From Celeribacter baekdonensis B30 (lineage in GTDB: Bacteria > Pseudomonadota > Alphaproteobacteria > Rhodobacterales > Rhodobacteraceae), in contig NZ_AMRK01000002.1 in the NCBI RefSeq assembly GCF_000299875.1, positions 186,001-250,000 on the forward strand: a stretch of 64,000 nucleotides of DNA, given 5' to 3'. Below are positions 56,515 to 64,000 of the stretch, piece after piece. Numbering within the stretch: position 1 is the first letter of the stretch; the number at the start of each line of letters is the position of its first letter. Made by a program: the position numbers and the translations under genes. The notes beneath the pieces are model-generated. The model was not told the origin of the DNA, searched no databases, and saw nothing but the letters and a program-made list of their open reading frames with translations.

Positions 56515-57411
56515 TCAGATCCTCGCCATATTCGCCTGCCACCGCGCGGGTAACGGGCCAAAGGTCTTTTCTACATAGGCATATTGCGGGGCCAGAAATT
56601 CCGCCGCTTCACACCGCTGTTTGTCACTCAGTTTCAATTTCACGCCCTCATGGGCACGGAGTTCTTTTTTCACGGGGTTCTCCGCGATCCCCAAAAAGGC
56701 GCAGAGCGTCTTAAGCCCCTCGCCCGTCAAAAGGTCTTCGGTAAAGCCCACCAGGAGCTTGCCTTCGGGGACCGCGCGTTTGAGCTTTTCCGCGATCTCC
56801 ACATAATCCCCACGTGACGTAATTTGGGTTTCCAGCCCTTGTTTCACGACGCGGTCCATGATCCGCTGCGCCTTGTCTGGAATCTGTTCACCGGGCTGTA
56901 GCTGGTGTATCGCCTGCATGCGCACATGCGACCACAACCGCCCCACCGGGTCGCGCATCAAAAAGACAAAGCGCACATCGGGCGCCATATGCGCCATCCG
57001 TCGCAGCCGCGCCTCGGACAAAAGCGCATAGGCAGGCGTGATGTCACAAGCAACTTTGCGCTCGTCGTGTCCCTCCAGAAGGTAAACGAGATAATCTTCC
57101 TCACCGTCTTCACCACGCTCCAACATGCTTACCACGGCAGCTACATCGGCAATCTGGCGTTGAATATTCAGGCTTTTCCACACATCCAGATCAGCTTCGG
57201 CCGCGGCCAGTTGCCGTTCAAGATCGGCCCGCCGTCGCGATAAGGTCTTCAACTGATACTGATAAGTATCGAAGTCCACCGTGTCGAAATAGTGAATCTC
57301 TTTGATGGACCGCGCATAGACGTCCGGGTGATTGCGCAAATAGCGGTAAAGCGAGCTTGTGCCCGCTTTGGTCGCACCTACACAGATCAAGATGGCCGGA
57401 TCGTCACTCAC
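56515..57411 (-). CDS. Sulfotransferase-like protein between nuoC and nuoD
   Basis: 298 residues. PAPS 5'-phosphosulfate-binding motif CVGATKAGTSSLYRYLRNHP (about 11-30) and the 3'-phosphate motif RDPVGRLWSHVRMQ (about 152) mark a cytosolic-type sulfotransferase. A charged coiled-coil-like insert (about 58-85, SRRRADLERQLAAAEADLDV) is present. It is 5 bases after nuoC and abuts nuoD. A sulfotransferase has no known role in complex I, so this is an operon insertion; its substrate is unknown. Confidence 0.87.
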   Translation of the reverse strand: MSDDPAILICVGATKAGTSSLYRYLRNHPDVYARSIKEIHYFDTVDFDTYQYQLKTLSRRRADLERQLAAAEADLDVWKSLNIQRQIADVAAVVSMLERGEDGEEDYLVYLLEGHDERKVACDITPAYALLSEARLRRMAHMAPDVRFVFLMRDPVGRLWSHVRMQAIHQLQPGEQIPDKAQRIMDRVVKQGLETQITSRGDYVEIAEKLKRAVPEGKLLVGFTEDLLTGEGLKTLCAFLGIAENPVKKELRAHEGVKLKLSDKQRCEAAEFLAPQYAYVEKTFGPLPARWQANMARI

Positions 57412-57416
57412 GGGGC

Positions 57417-58022
57417 TTACGCTCCCTTCTCGTCACCGGGGAGGATGTATTTGGCCCCTTCCCACGGAGAAAGGTTGTCAAACTGGCGGTATTCCTGAAC
57501 CAGGGACACCGGCTCATAAACCACGCGCTTGAGTTCATCGTCATAGCGCACTTCGGTGTAGCCGGTGGTTGGGAAATCCTTGCGCAACGGGTAACCACGG
57601 AAACCGTAGTCGGTCAGGATGCGCCGCAGATCCGGGTGGCCGGAGAAAATGATCCCAAACATGTCGAACACTTCGCGCTCAAACCAACCGGCGGAGGGGT
57701 GAACCGAGATGATCGAAGGGATCGTCTCATCTTCGCGCACGGCGGTTTTGATCCGAATGCGGTGGTTTTGATACATCGACAGAAAGTGATAGACCACGTC
57801 AAACCGCGCCTCGCGGCTTGGGTGATCCACCGCGGTGATGTCCACCAGCGAGGAGAATTTGCAGGTGCCGTCGAGTTGCAAAAACTCCACGAAATCCACA
57901 ATCCCCGCCGGTGTCACCGTGATCGTCAATTCGCCAAAGGTGATCTCGGTCGAAATCACATCCTCCGGGCGTTTGAATTCAATATGGGCGCCGAGTTCTT
58001 GAAGGGCTTCGCTCATCGTCAA
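57417..58022 (-). CDS. nuoC: NADH-quinone oxidoreductase subunit C
   Basis: 30-kDa hydrophilic subunit. 201 residues. The family block [20 protein letters not shown] followed by [17 protein letters not shown] is clear. A second start at 58016 is possible. It is separate from nuoD (fused in E. coli), as usual in alphaproteobacteria. Five bases follow nuoB. Confidence 0.97.
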   Translation of the reverse strand: MTMSEALQELGAHIEFKRPEDVISTEITFGELTITVTPAGIVDFVEFLQLDGTCKFSSLVDITAVDHPSREARFDVVYHFLSMYQNHRIRIKTAVREDETIPSIISVHPSAGWFEREVFDMFGIIFSGHPDLRRILTDYGFRGYPLRKDFPTTGYTEVRYDDELKRVVYEPVSLVQEYRQFDNLSPWEGAKYILPGDEKGA

Positions 58023-58027
58023 TCTCC

Positions 58028-58561
58028 TTAGCGCGCAATCGTGCCAGTGCGGCGCATTTTGCGTTGCAACTGAAGAATGCCATACATCAACGCCTCAGCA
58101 GTCGGCGGGCAACCCGGAACATAAATGTCGACGGGCACAATGCGGTCACAGCCGCGCACAACCGAATAGCTGTAGTGATAATAACCACCGCCATTGGCGC
58201 AGGACCCCATCGAGATCACATAGCGCGGTTCTGGCATCTGGTCATACACCTTGCGCAGAGCCGGGGCCATTTTATTGGTCAGGGTGCCCGCAACGATCAT
58301 CAAATCGGACTGACGCGGAGAGGCGCGCGGCGCTGTGCCGTAGCGCTCAAGATCATAGCGCGGCATCGAGGTGTGCATCATCTCGACGGCGCAGCAGGCC
58401 AAACCAAAGGTCATCCAGTGCAACGAGCCGGTGCGCGCCCAGTTGATGAGATCCTCGGTCGAGGTCAACAGAAAGCCCTTGTCCTGAAGCTCTTTGTTCA
58501 GCACTTGAGTGGAATTCTCTTTGTCCACGCCCGCAGTATTTGCAGAGGTCATCACGCCCAT
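58028..58561 (-). CDS. nuoB: NADH-quinone oxidoreductase subunit B
   Basis: Carries the terminal 4Fe-4S cluster N2. 177 residues from the ATG at 58561 (AGGGG 8 bases upstream). [20 protein letters not shown] and [10 protein letters not shown] supply the cluster cysteines, including the tandem pair. The frame is open upstream to 58633. The start overlaps the nuoA stop by 10 bases; an alternative start at 58552 overlaps it by one. Confidence 0.97.
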   Translation of the reverse strand: MGVMTSANTAGVDKENSTQVLNKELQDKGFLLTSTEDLINWARTGSLHWMTFGLACCAVEMMHTSMPRYDLERYGTAPRASPRQSDLMIVAGTLTNKMAPALRKVYDQMPEPRYVISMGSCANGGGYYHYSYSVVRGCDRIVPVDIYVPGCPPTAEALMYGILQLQRKMRRTGTIAR

Positions 58562-58917
58562 TCCAGCGCCCCTTTCTTCCATTCGTAGGCAAAACCTACG
58601 GTCAGAACGCCCAAGAACACCATCATCGACCAAAATCCGGTCATGCTCAGGTCCTTAAAGGCGACGGCCCAAGGAAAGAGAAAGGCGATTTCGAGGTCAA
58701 AAATGATGAACAGGATCGACACAAGGTAGAACCTGACGTCGAACTTCATCCGCGCGTCGTCAAAGGCGTTAAAGCCACATTCATAGGCCGACACTTTTTC
58801 CGGATCCGGGTTGCGTACGGCAATGATGAGGGCGGCGAAAATAAACACAAGACCCAGCGCAATGGCGAGGCCAAGGAAGATGACGATGGGGAGGTAGTCC
58901 CGAAGCAAAACGTCCAC
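58552..58917 (-). CDS. nuoA: NADH-quinone oxidoreductase subunit A
   Basis: 121 residues, three membrane helices, first gene of the nuo operon. Start is GTG at 58917 with AAGGAG 6 bases upstream, giving the normal N-terminus (M)[13 protein letters not shown]; the frame extends to 59070 but that part has no family match. Conserved [20 protein letters not shown] (about 43-62) is present. Confidence 0.95.
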   Translation of the reverse strand: MDVLLRDYLPIVIFLGLAIALGLVFIFAALIIAVRNPDPEKVSAYECGFNAFDDARMKFDVRFYLVSILFIIFDLEIAFLFPWAVAFKDLSMTGFWSMMVFLGVLTVGFAYEWKKGALEWA

Positions 58918-59224
58918 GTGCGGCTCCTTGATAGGCGCGCGTGCGGGTCTCTGAAAGAGAAGCGACCTTAGGCGCGCGGCAATGCTAGCTTGTCGTGGTT
59001 TAGCCCTCTGTGGCAGAGGGGTCAACCGAACCGAGGTGGAGAAAGCCCTTTGTTTCGAGGCCGCTGGCAAGTTTTTTTGGCCGAAATGCGACTTGGAGCG
59101 GATTGTGCCGTGAAATTCAGCTTTGACGCGATTCGAAGCGCGTTACCTTATCATTTCACTCGGACATGAAACCTCGCCTGCTGCAGAAGACACAGGGATT
59201 CCCGCCAATATAGGGTGTGACCGC
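58918..59224. other. Upstream region of the nuo operon
   Basis: About 300 bases between the stop of the aminotransferase gene and nuoA (both minus strand). It contains the candidate nuo promoter at 58997-59025; nothing else was recognised. Confidence 0.5.
58997..59025 (-). promoter_or_regulatory. Candidate nuo promoter with a palindrome in the spacer
   Basis: On the minus strand: TTGACC (59025-59020), a 17-base spacer and TAAACC (59002-58997). The spacer and the last -35 base form a perfect palindrome CCCTCTG-TGG-CAGAGGG (59004-59020). Transcription would begin near 58990, giving a leader of about 70 bases before the nuoA GTG. The palindrome could be an operator. By eye only. Confidence 0.4.
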
Positions 59225-60427
59225 CTAAGCGCACTCTGCGACCGCCGCCACCTCATCGCGAATGATCCGCGCCAGCGTCGCACAGTCCTCAAGCGAAAAG
59301 GTCAAGGGCAGGCGCATATCGACAATCGCCCGCAACACCCGGTCACTGTCGGGCAAAGGCTGAGGATCGGCGTAGCGCCAAGAATCATAGCGCGAGGTAA
59401 AGGCCACCGGCTCCGCCGCGCCAAACCATTTCAAATCCACACCGCGCTTGCCGCAGCCCGCCACCACCGCTTCGATTTTTTCGTCCGGCCAATCGAGTAA
59501 AAGGAACTGAATCGACGAGCCAACAAAGCGTTCTTGTTGCGGACGCACAATGCGCGTCAGCCCCGGCACATCTGCCAGCCCCTCCTCAACCATCCGGTAA
59601 CGCGCGTTCCAATTGTCCACCTGAGAGGTCAGGTTTTGCAACTGCACCCGCAGGATCGCCGCCCGCAAATGATCCATCCGACCCGACACATTTGGCGTGT
59701 CATATTTGATCTTTTCGAACACTTCCGGGGCCGGTCCGGCGGTGTGTTTGGGGTATAACATGTACGAACCGGACAACATGATGGCGCGCGCCGCGATTTC
59801 ATCCTCATCGGTGACGAGCAACCCGCCCTCCCCCGAATTGATGTGTTTATAGGTCTGGGTCGAATAGCAGCCGATGATCCCGTGCCGCCCCGAGGGCACA
59901 CCATCCCAAGCCGCACCCATCGTATGCGCGCAATCTTCGATCACCGCCACACCCGCGCCGTTACAGATATACATCAGCGCATCCATATCCGCGATATGCC
60001 CACGCATATGCGACAGCATCAAAACCTTGGCCCCGCTCTCGGAAATTTTCACCTGAAGATCATCGAGATCAATCACCAGCCCCTCGGTGACGCCGACAAA
60101 CACCGGACGCGCACCGACCGACGCAATCGCGCCCGGCACGGGGGCCAAGGTAAAGGCATTGGTCAAAACCGGCTCCCCCGGCTGCACCTCAAGCGCACGC
60201 AGCGCACAGCCCAAAGCATAGCCGCCCGAGGCCACGGCGAGTGCGTATTTTGCCCTGGTGACGGCGGCAAACTCCTCCTCCAAAAGCGCCACCTCGCCTT
60301 TTTCCCCCGGCAAAGTGTTGTAACGATGCAGCCGTCCCGAACGCATCACTGCGACGGCGGCCTCAATTGCCGCCTCCGGGATTGGCTCTTGTTGCGTGAA
60401 ATTTCCGGTGAAGACCTCAGATGTCAT
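59225..60427 (-). CDS. DegT/DnrJ/EryC1/StrS aminotransferase-family protein
   Basis: 400 residues. PLP-dependent fold type I. The lysine that binds PLP is in CYSTQTYKHINSGEGGLL (about 190); VIEDCAHTMGAAWDGVPSGR precedes it. Family members usually make amino sugars or modify antibiotics. The partner genes of such a pathway are not nearby. The ATG start overlaps the gph stop (ATGA), so they share a transcript. Substrate unknown. Confidence 0.9.
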   Translation of the reverse strand: MTSEVFTGNFTQQEPIPEAAIEAAVAVMRSGRLHRYNTLPGEKGEVALLEEEFAAVTRAKYALAVASGGYALGCALRALEVQPGEPVLTNAFTLAPVPGAIASVGARPVFVGVTEGLVIDLDDLQVKISESGAKVLMLSHMRGHIADMDALMYICNGAGVAVIEDCAHTMGAAWDGVPSGRHGIIGCYSTQTYKHINSGEGGLLVTDEDEIAARAIMLSGSYMLYPKHTAGPAPEVFEKIKYDTPNVSGRMDHLRAAILRVQLQNLTSQVDNWNARYRMVEEGLADVPGLTRIVRPQQERFVGSSIQFLLLDWPDEKIEAVVAGCGKRGVDLKWFGAAEPVAFTSRYDSWRYADPQPLPDSDRVLRAIVDMRLPLTFSLEDCATLARIIRDEVAAVAECA

Positions 60428-61089
60428 CCGATCAACTCCTGTGTCACGCGGGCCAGATCATCATAATGATGCAACAGCGCCTCGGGGGACAAATCACGCA
60501 CGCCCTCGCCATCCGGGCCAAAGGTCACCAGCGCACAAGGTACGCCCGCCGCCCGCGCCGTTTTACGATCCGTATCGGTGTCCCCCACCAAAAAGCTCTG
60601 CGCCACCACCCCGCCCGCCTCTGACACAGCGGCCAGATAGGGTTTGGGATCAGGTTTCGAGACCCCCACTGTTTTCGCGCCAATCATCGAGGCAAACAAA
60701 TCGCGCACGCCCAAACGGGTGAGCAACCGATCGGCCAGATCCTCGGGCTTATTGGTGCAGATGCCCACCGCATAGCCCTTTGATTTCAAAACCTCAATCG
60801 CGGCAACCGCGCCGGGATAAAGCTGTGTGTGGATATCAATCGCCTCGCCATATGCTGCCAGCAAAAGCGGATATTGCGCCATCACGTCGGCCTCGGAAAA
60901 CCCCGGCTGCACCTTTGAAAACCCAAGCGTCAACATCGCCCGCCCGCCATGAAAGGCGGTGGACGCGTCCGCGACCGGGTCCAACACATCACCATAGCCA
61001 AGCCCACGAAAACAGGCATTGGCGGAGGCGATCAGATCGGCGGAAGTGTCCGCCAACGTGCCATCGAGATCGAAAATCACCGTGCGCAT
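60424..61089 (-). CDS. gph: HAD hydrolase, phosphoglycolate phosphatase-like
   Basis: 221 residues. HAD motif I FDLDGTLADTSADLI, motif II GICTNKPEDL, motif III K in GVSKPDPKPYL and motif IV VGDTDTDRKTARAA. The helical cap (about 15-85) and order match Gph, which removes 2-phosphoglycolate; related HADs have other substrates. Divergent from glmU; the 194-base gap (61090-61283) holds both promoters. Confidence 0.88.
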   Translation of the reverse strand: MRTVIFDLDGTLADTSADLIASANACFRGLGYGDVLDPVADASTAFHGGRAMLTLGFSKVQPGFSEADVMAQYPLLLAAYGEAIDIHTQLYPGAVAAIEVLKSKGYAVGICTNKPEDLADRLLTRLGVRDLFASMIGAKTVGVSKPDPKPYLAAVSEAGGVVAQSFLVGDTDTDRKTARAAGVPCALVTFGPDGEGVRDLSPEALLHHYDDLARVTQELIG

Positions 61090-61144
61090 GGTCTCTCCCT
61101 ATGCCTCTTCTTCGCTGTCGCAACTCCGACCCGGTCACCCAGCT

Positions 61145-61172
61145 TTGGCAAACTGTCGCGCATTGCTGTAAT
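61145..61172 (+). promoter_or_regulatory. Weak candidate promoter of glmU
   Basis: TTGGCA (61145-61150), 16 bases, TGTAAT (61167-61172), 110 bases before glmU. A mediocre sigma-70 match, found by eye in the divergent gph-glmU spacer. Confidence 0.25.
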
Positions 61173-61283
61173 GTGGCGTCAAAATAAGTGAAGCGGTTTC
61201 ACCGCAACTGGCCTTGCGGCCCTCTCTCCCATGGGTAAAACGACAGACAGATAAAGAAAAGAGCAGATCGGGACCCAAATCAC

Positions 61284-62636
61284 ATGGCCACAGCCCTCAT
61301 TCTTTTGGCCGCAGGCCAAGGCACGCGGATGAACTCCGACCTCCCCAAGGTGTTGCACCCCATCGGCAACGCGCCGATGTTTGCCCATGCGCTGGCCTCC
61401 GGTGCCGCATTGGACCCTGCCCGCACGGTGGTCGTGGTTGGGCACGGCGGCGATCTTGTGGCGCGCGAAGCGCATAAGATTGACGAGGACATCCTCATCG
61501 CCCGCCAAGACGAACAACTGGGCACTGCCCATGCGGTGTTGCAGACAAAGGAGGCTTTGGATGGGTTCGAGGGCGACGTCTTCATCCTCTATGGCGACAC
61601 GCCTTTTGTGTCTGAAGATACGATCTTGCGCATGGCCGAAGCCCGCCGGACCCATGACGTGGTGGTGCTGGGCTTTGAGGCCGCTGATCCGGGCCGCTAC
61701 GGACGCTTGGTGATGGTCGGTGACAAACTGACCCGCATTGTAGAATATAAAGACGCCACGGAAGCCGAACGCGCGATCACCCTGTGTAACTCCGGGCTGG
61801 TCGCCGCAGACGCTAACGTATTGTTTGACCTGTTGGACCAAGTCGGAAATGACAATGCGGCGGGGGAATATTACCTGCCCGACATTATTGAAATCGCTTG
61901 GAAATCGGGATGGACAGCGACGGCGGTCTCTTGCGCCGAAACCGAAACCTTAGGCGTCAACACCCGCGCGGAACTGGCCCGCGCCGATGGCATTTTCCAA
62001 GCCGCCAAACGCGCCGAGGCGATGGAGAATGGTGTCACGTTGATGGCCCCTGAGACGGTGTTTTTCTCGCTCGACACCTATCTGGGCCGGGATGCGGTGA
62101 TTGAACCGAATGTGATCTTTGGCCCCGGTGTGACGGTGGAAAGCACCGCACGCATCCGGGCGTTCAGCCACCTTGAAGGCTGTCATGTGTCGATGGGATC
62201 GACCGTCGGTCCCTTTGCACGGCTGCGCCCCGGCGCGGAACTGGCGAACAACGCCCATATCGGCAATTTCGTCGAGGTCAAAAACGCTCAGATCGGCGAA
62301 GGCACCAAGGTCAATCACCTCAGCTATATCGGCGACGCCGACATCGGCGATGGCACCAATATCGGCGCGGGCACGATCACATGTAACTATGACGGCGTCT
62401 TCAAACACCGCACCACGGTGGGACGCGATGCCTTTATCGGCTCCAACACAATGCTGGTCGCCCCGGTCACCGTGGGCCATGAGGCGATGACCGCGAGCGG
62501 ATCTGTGATCACCTCTGACGTGCCAAACGGCGCCTTGGCAATTGGACGCGCCAAGCAAGTGAACAAACCTATGTTGGCGGTGCGAATGTTCGAAAAGTTA
62601 AAGTCTCTCAAAGCTAAAAAGCAAAAAGGGCAGTAA
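61284..62636 (+). CDS. glmU: Bifunctional GlmU (GlcN-1-P acetyltransferase / UDP-GlcNAc pyrophosphorylase)
   Basis: 450 residues. N-terminal uridylyltransferase: LAAGQGTRMNSDLPKVLHPI (about 7-26), FILYGDTPFVS; then a left-handed beta-helix acetyltransferase domain (from about 255) with repeated hexapeptides, RPGAELANNAHIGNFVEVKN and NIGAGTITCNYDG. Makes UDP-GlcNAc for peptidoglycan and LPS. Directly followed by glmS. Confidence 0.97.
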   Translation: MATALILLAAGQGTRMNSDLPKVLHPIGNAPMFAHALASGAALDPARTVVVVGHGGDLVAREAHKIDEDILIARQDEQLGTAHAVLQTKEALDGFEGDVFILYGDTPFVSEDTILRMAEARRTHDVVVLGFEAADPGRYGRLVMVGDKLTRIVEYKDATEAERAITLCNSGLVAADANVLFDLLDQVGNDNAAGEYYLPDIIEIAWKSGWTATAVSCAETETLGVNTRAELARADGIFQAAKRAEAMENGVTLMAPETVFFSLDTYLGRDAVIEPNVIFGPGVTVESTARIRAFSHLEGCHVSMGSTVGPFARLRPGAELANNAHIGNFVEVKNAQIGEGTKVNHLSYIGDADIGDGTNIGAGTITCNYDGVFKHRTTVGRDAFIGSNTMLVAPVTVGHEAMTASGSVITSDVPNGALAIGRAKQVNKPMLAVRMFEKLKSLKAKKQKGQ

Positions 62637-62637
62637 A

Positions 62638-64000
62638 ATGTGTGGTATTATCGGTATCTTGGGAAATCATGAAGCCGCCCCGATCCTTGTCGAGGCGCTT
62701 AAACGGTTGGAATATCGCGGCTATGATAGCGCCGGGATCGCCACGGTTCACGAAGGCAAGATCGAGCGTCGCCGCGCCGTTGGCAAGTTGGCGAACCTGT
62801 CGGATTTGTTGGTGCATGAACCTCTGGCGGGGAAAACCGGCGTGGGCCAGACCCGCTGGGCCACCCATGGCGCCCCCTCCGTGACCAACGCCCACCCGCA
62901 TAAATCCGGGCCTGTCAGCGTGGTCCACAATGGCATCATCGAGAATTTCCGCGAATTGCGCGCAGAGCTGGCCGAAAAGGGCTATCCCCACAACACCGAC
63001 ACCGACACCGAGCCGGTTGCGCTTTTGTGTCATAGCTTCATGGATGCGGGCAAAACGCCGGTGGAAGCCGCCATGGCGACGGTGGACCGGCTTGAAGGCG
63101 CCTTTGCGCTCTGTTTCATGTTCGACGGCGAGGAGGATCTTTTGATCGCGGCCCGCAAAGGCGCGCCGCTGGCCATCGGTTACGGTGACGGCGAGATGTT
63201 CGTTGGCTCAGACGCCATCGCGCTTGCCCCCATGACCCATCAGATCACCTATCTCGCAGATGGCGACCGGGCCGTGCTCAGTCGCGTGAGCGTCGAGATT
63301 TTCGACGAAACCGGCGCACAGGTCCAGCGCGAGCGTCGCGAAATCCGCATGGATTCCGCCCGGATCGAAAAAGCCGGGCACAAACATTTCATGGCCAAGG
63401 AAATTGCCGAACAACCGACGGTGATTTCCGAGGCGCTGGCCTATTATCTGGCCAATGACGGTGCGGGGATCATCCTCCCCGATCCGGGCATTGATTTCTC
63501 CGCTTTTGATCGCATCACCATGGTCGCCTGTGGTACGGCGTTTTATGCCTGTTACACTGCAAAATATTGGTTCGAACAGGTGGCCCGTATTCCCGTCGAG
63601 ATCGACGTGGCGTCCGAGTTCCGCTATCGCGAACCGCCCGTCTCCGCCAACACTTTGGCGATTTTCGTCAGCCAATCGGGTGAGACCGCTGACACTTTGG
63701 CGGCTCTGCGCTATATGAAGGGCAAGGCCAAAACCATCCTGTCGGTGGTCAACGTGGCGGAAAGTTCGATTGCGCGCGAAAGCGATATGGCGCTGCCGAT
63801 CCTGGCCGGTGTCGAGGTCGGCGTGGCCTCGACCAAAGCGTTTTCGTGCCAGTTGACGGTCCTCGCACTTTTGGCGCTTGAGGCGGCGTGCGCACGTGGC
63901 GAAATGAGTGCGGACACGCTGGCTACGCGCCTGTCAGAACTACGCACATTGCCGGGGCTTTTGACCCGTGCACTTGACCTTGATGAAACGCTGAACGCGG
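62638..64000 (+). CDS. glmS: Glutamine-fructose-6-phosphate aminotransferase GlmS (3' end cut)
   Basis: Makes glucosamine-6-phosphate from fructose-6-phosphate and glutamine. ATG at 62638, one base after the glmU stop. The N-terminal nucleophile cysteine is in place (MCGIIGILGNHEAAP); YRGYDSAGIA, RWATHGAPS and HNGIIENFRELR follow. The SIS domains begin about residue 285 with VACGTAFYACYTAK and SQSGETADTLAAL, then VNVAESSIARESD. About 454 codons are present of the usual 600 or so; the rest lies beyond the window. Confidence 0.97.
   Translation, partial: MCGIIGILGNHEAAPILVEALKRLEYRGYDSAGIATVHEGKIERRRAVGKLANLSDLLVHEPLAGKTGVGQTRWATHGAPSVTNAHPHKSGPVSVVHNGIIENFRELRAELAEKGYPHNTDTDTEPVALLCHSFMDAGKTPVEAAMATVDRLEGAFALCFMFDGEEDLLIAARKGAPLAIGYGDGEMFVGSDAIALAPMTHQITYLADGDRAVLSRVSVEIFDETGAQVQRERREIRMDSARIEKAGHKHFMAKEIAEQPTVISEALAYYLANDGAGIILPDPGIDFSAFDRITMVACGTAFYACYTAKYWFEQVARIPVEIDVASEFRYREPPVSANTLAIFVSQSGETADTLAALRYMKGKAKTILSVVNVAESSIARESDMALPILAGVEVGVASTKAFSCQLTVLALLALEAACARGEMSADTLATRLSELRTLPGLLTRALDLDETLNA

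Noticed and set aside
1-64000. CRISPR arrays, tRNA or rRNA genes, IS elements, prophage genes
   Set aside because: No regularly spaced repeats, cloverleaf-like sequences, transposase or phage proteins were seen on either strand.

Overview
The window is a contiguous piece of chromosome from an alphaproteobacterium, most likely a marine Rhodobacteraceae (Roseobacter-group) species. The reasons are the GC-rich, densely packed operons, the Rhodobacter-type nuo operon with its small extra genes (DUF5333-, DUF5337- and DUF3291-like), the nuoN-birA-coaX-rnj order, and a Hint-domain protein typical of the group. No rRNA, tRNA, CRISPR array, prophage or insertion sequence was found. The left end starts in non-coding DNA and the right end cuts glmS.

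Layout. (1) 393-1403: a lone hydrolase-fold-like protein. (2) 1412-8533: a urease cluster on the minus strand, ureD-ureA-ureB-lprI-like-ureC, then ureE-ureF-ureG. The two halves are separated by a plus-strand pair of paralogous unknown genes (3398-4914), the first preceded by a coupled 16-codon ORF. (3) 8684-12151: pyrC-pyrE, a clear terminator, then dnaB with a consensus DnaA box in its upstream region. (4) 12251-17310: alr, MlaE-type permease, MlaF-type ATPase, half-size PqiA, radA and cvpA in one tight operon ending at a terminator. (5) 17512-20687: purF, a DUF2199-like gene, an SDR, and a VOC protein on the opposite strand. (6) 20855-23572: surE-pcm-nlpD-like. (7) 23841-26576, minus strand: tatA-tatB-tatC and a DUF815-like ATPase. 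(8) 26793-32422: a small barrel protein with its WYL regulator and a candidate operator, an iron-type ABC ATPase, an ArsM-like methyltransferase, an atypical SDR and a Hint protein. (9) 32716-36616: prfC, an OsmC-family protein and a DEAD-box helicase. (10) 36734-58917, minus strand: all 14 nuo genes in the order A to N with eight accessory genes between them, followed by birA, coaX and rnj. (11) 59225-64000: a DegT-type aminotransferase and gph on the minus strand, then glmU and glmS (partial) on the plus strand.

How the genes work together. Urease (UreABC with UreDEFG) releases ammonia from urea. pyrC/pyrE and purF make nucleotides. Alr, GlmS and GlmU feed peptidoglycan and envelope sugar synthesis, and the Mla/PqiA-like and NlpD-like proteins act at the envelope. 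TatABC exports folded proteins. The nuo genes build NADH:quinone oxidoreductase (complex I).

The least explained parts are the paralog pair inside the urease cluster, the accessory genes inside nuo (especially a membrane protein sharing its C-terminal helix-hairpin-helix domain with NuoE, and a sulfotransferase between nuoC and nuoD), and several structured intergenic regions.
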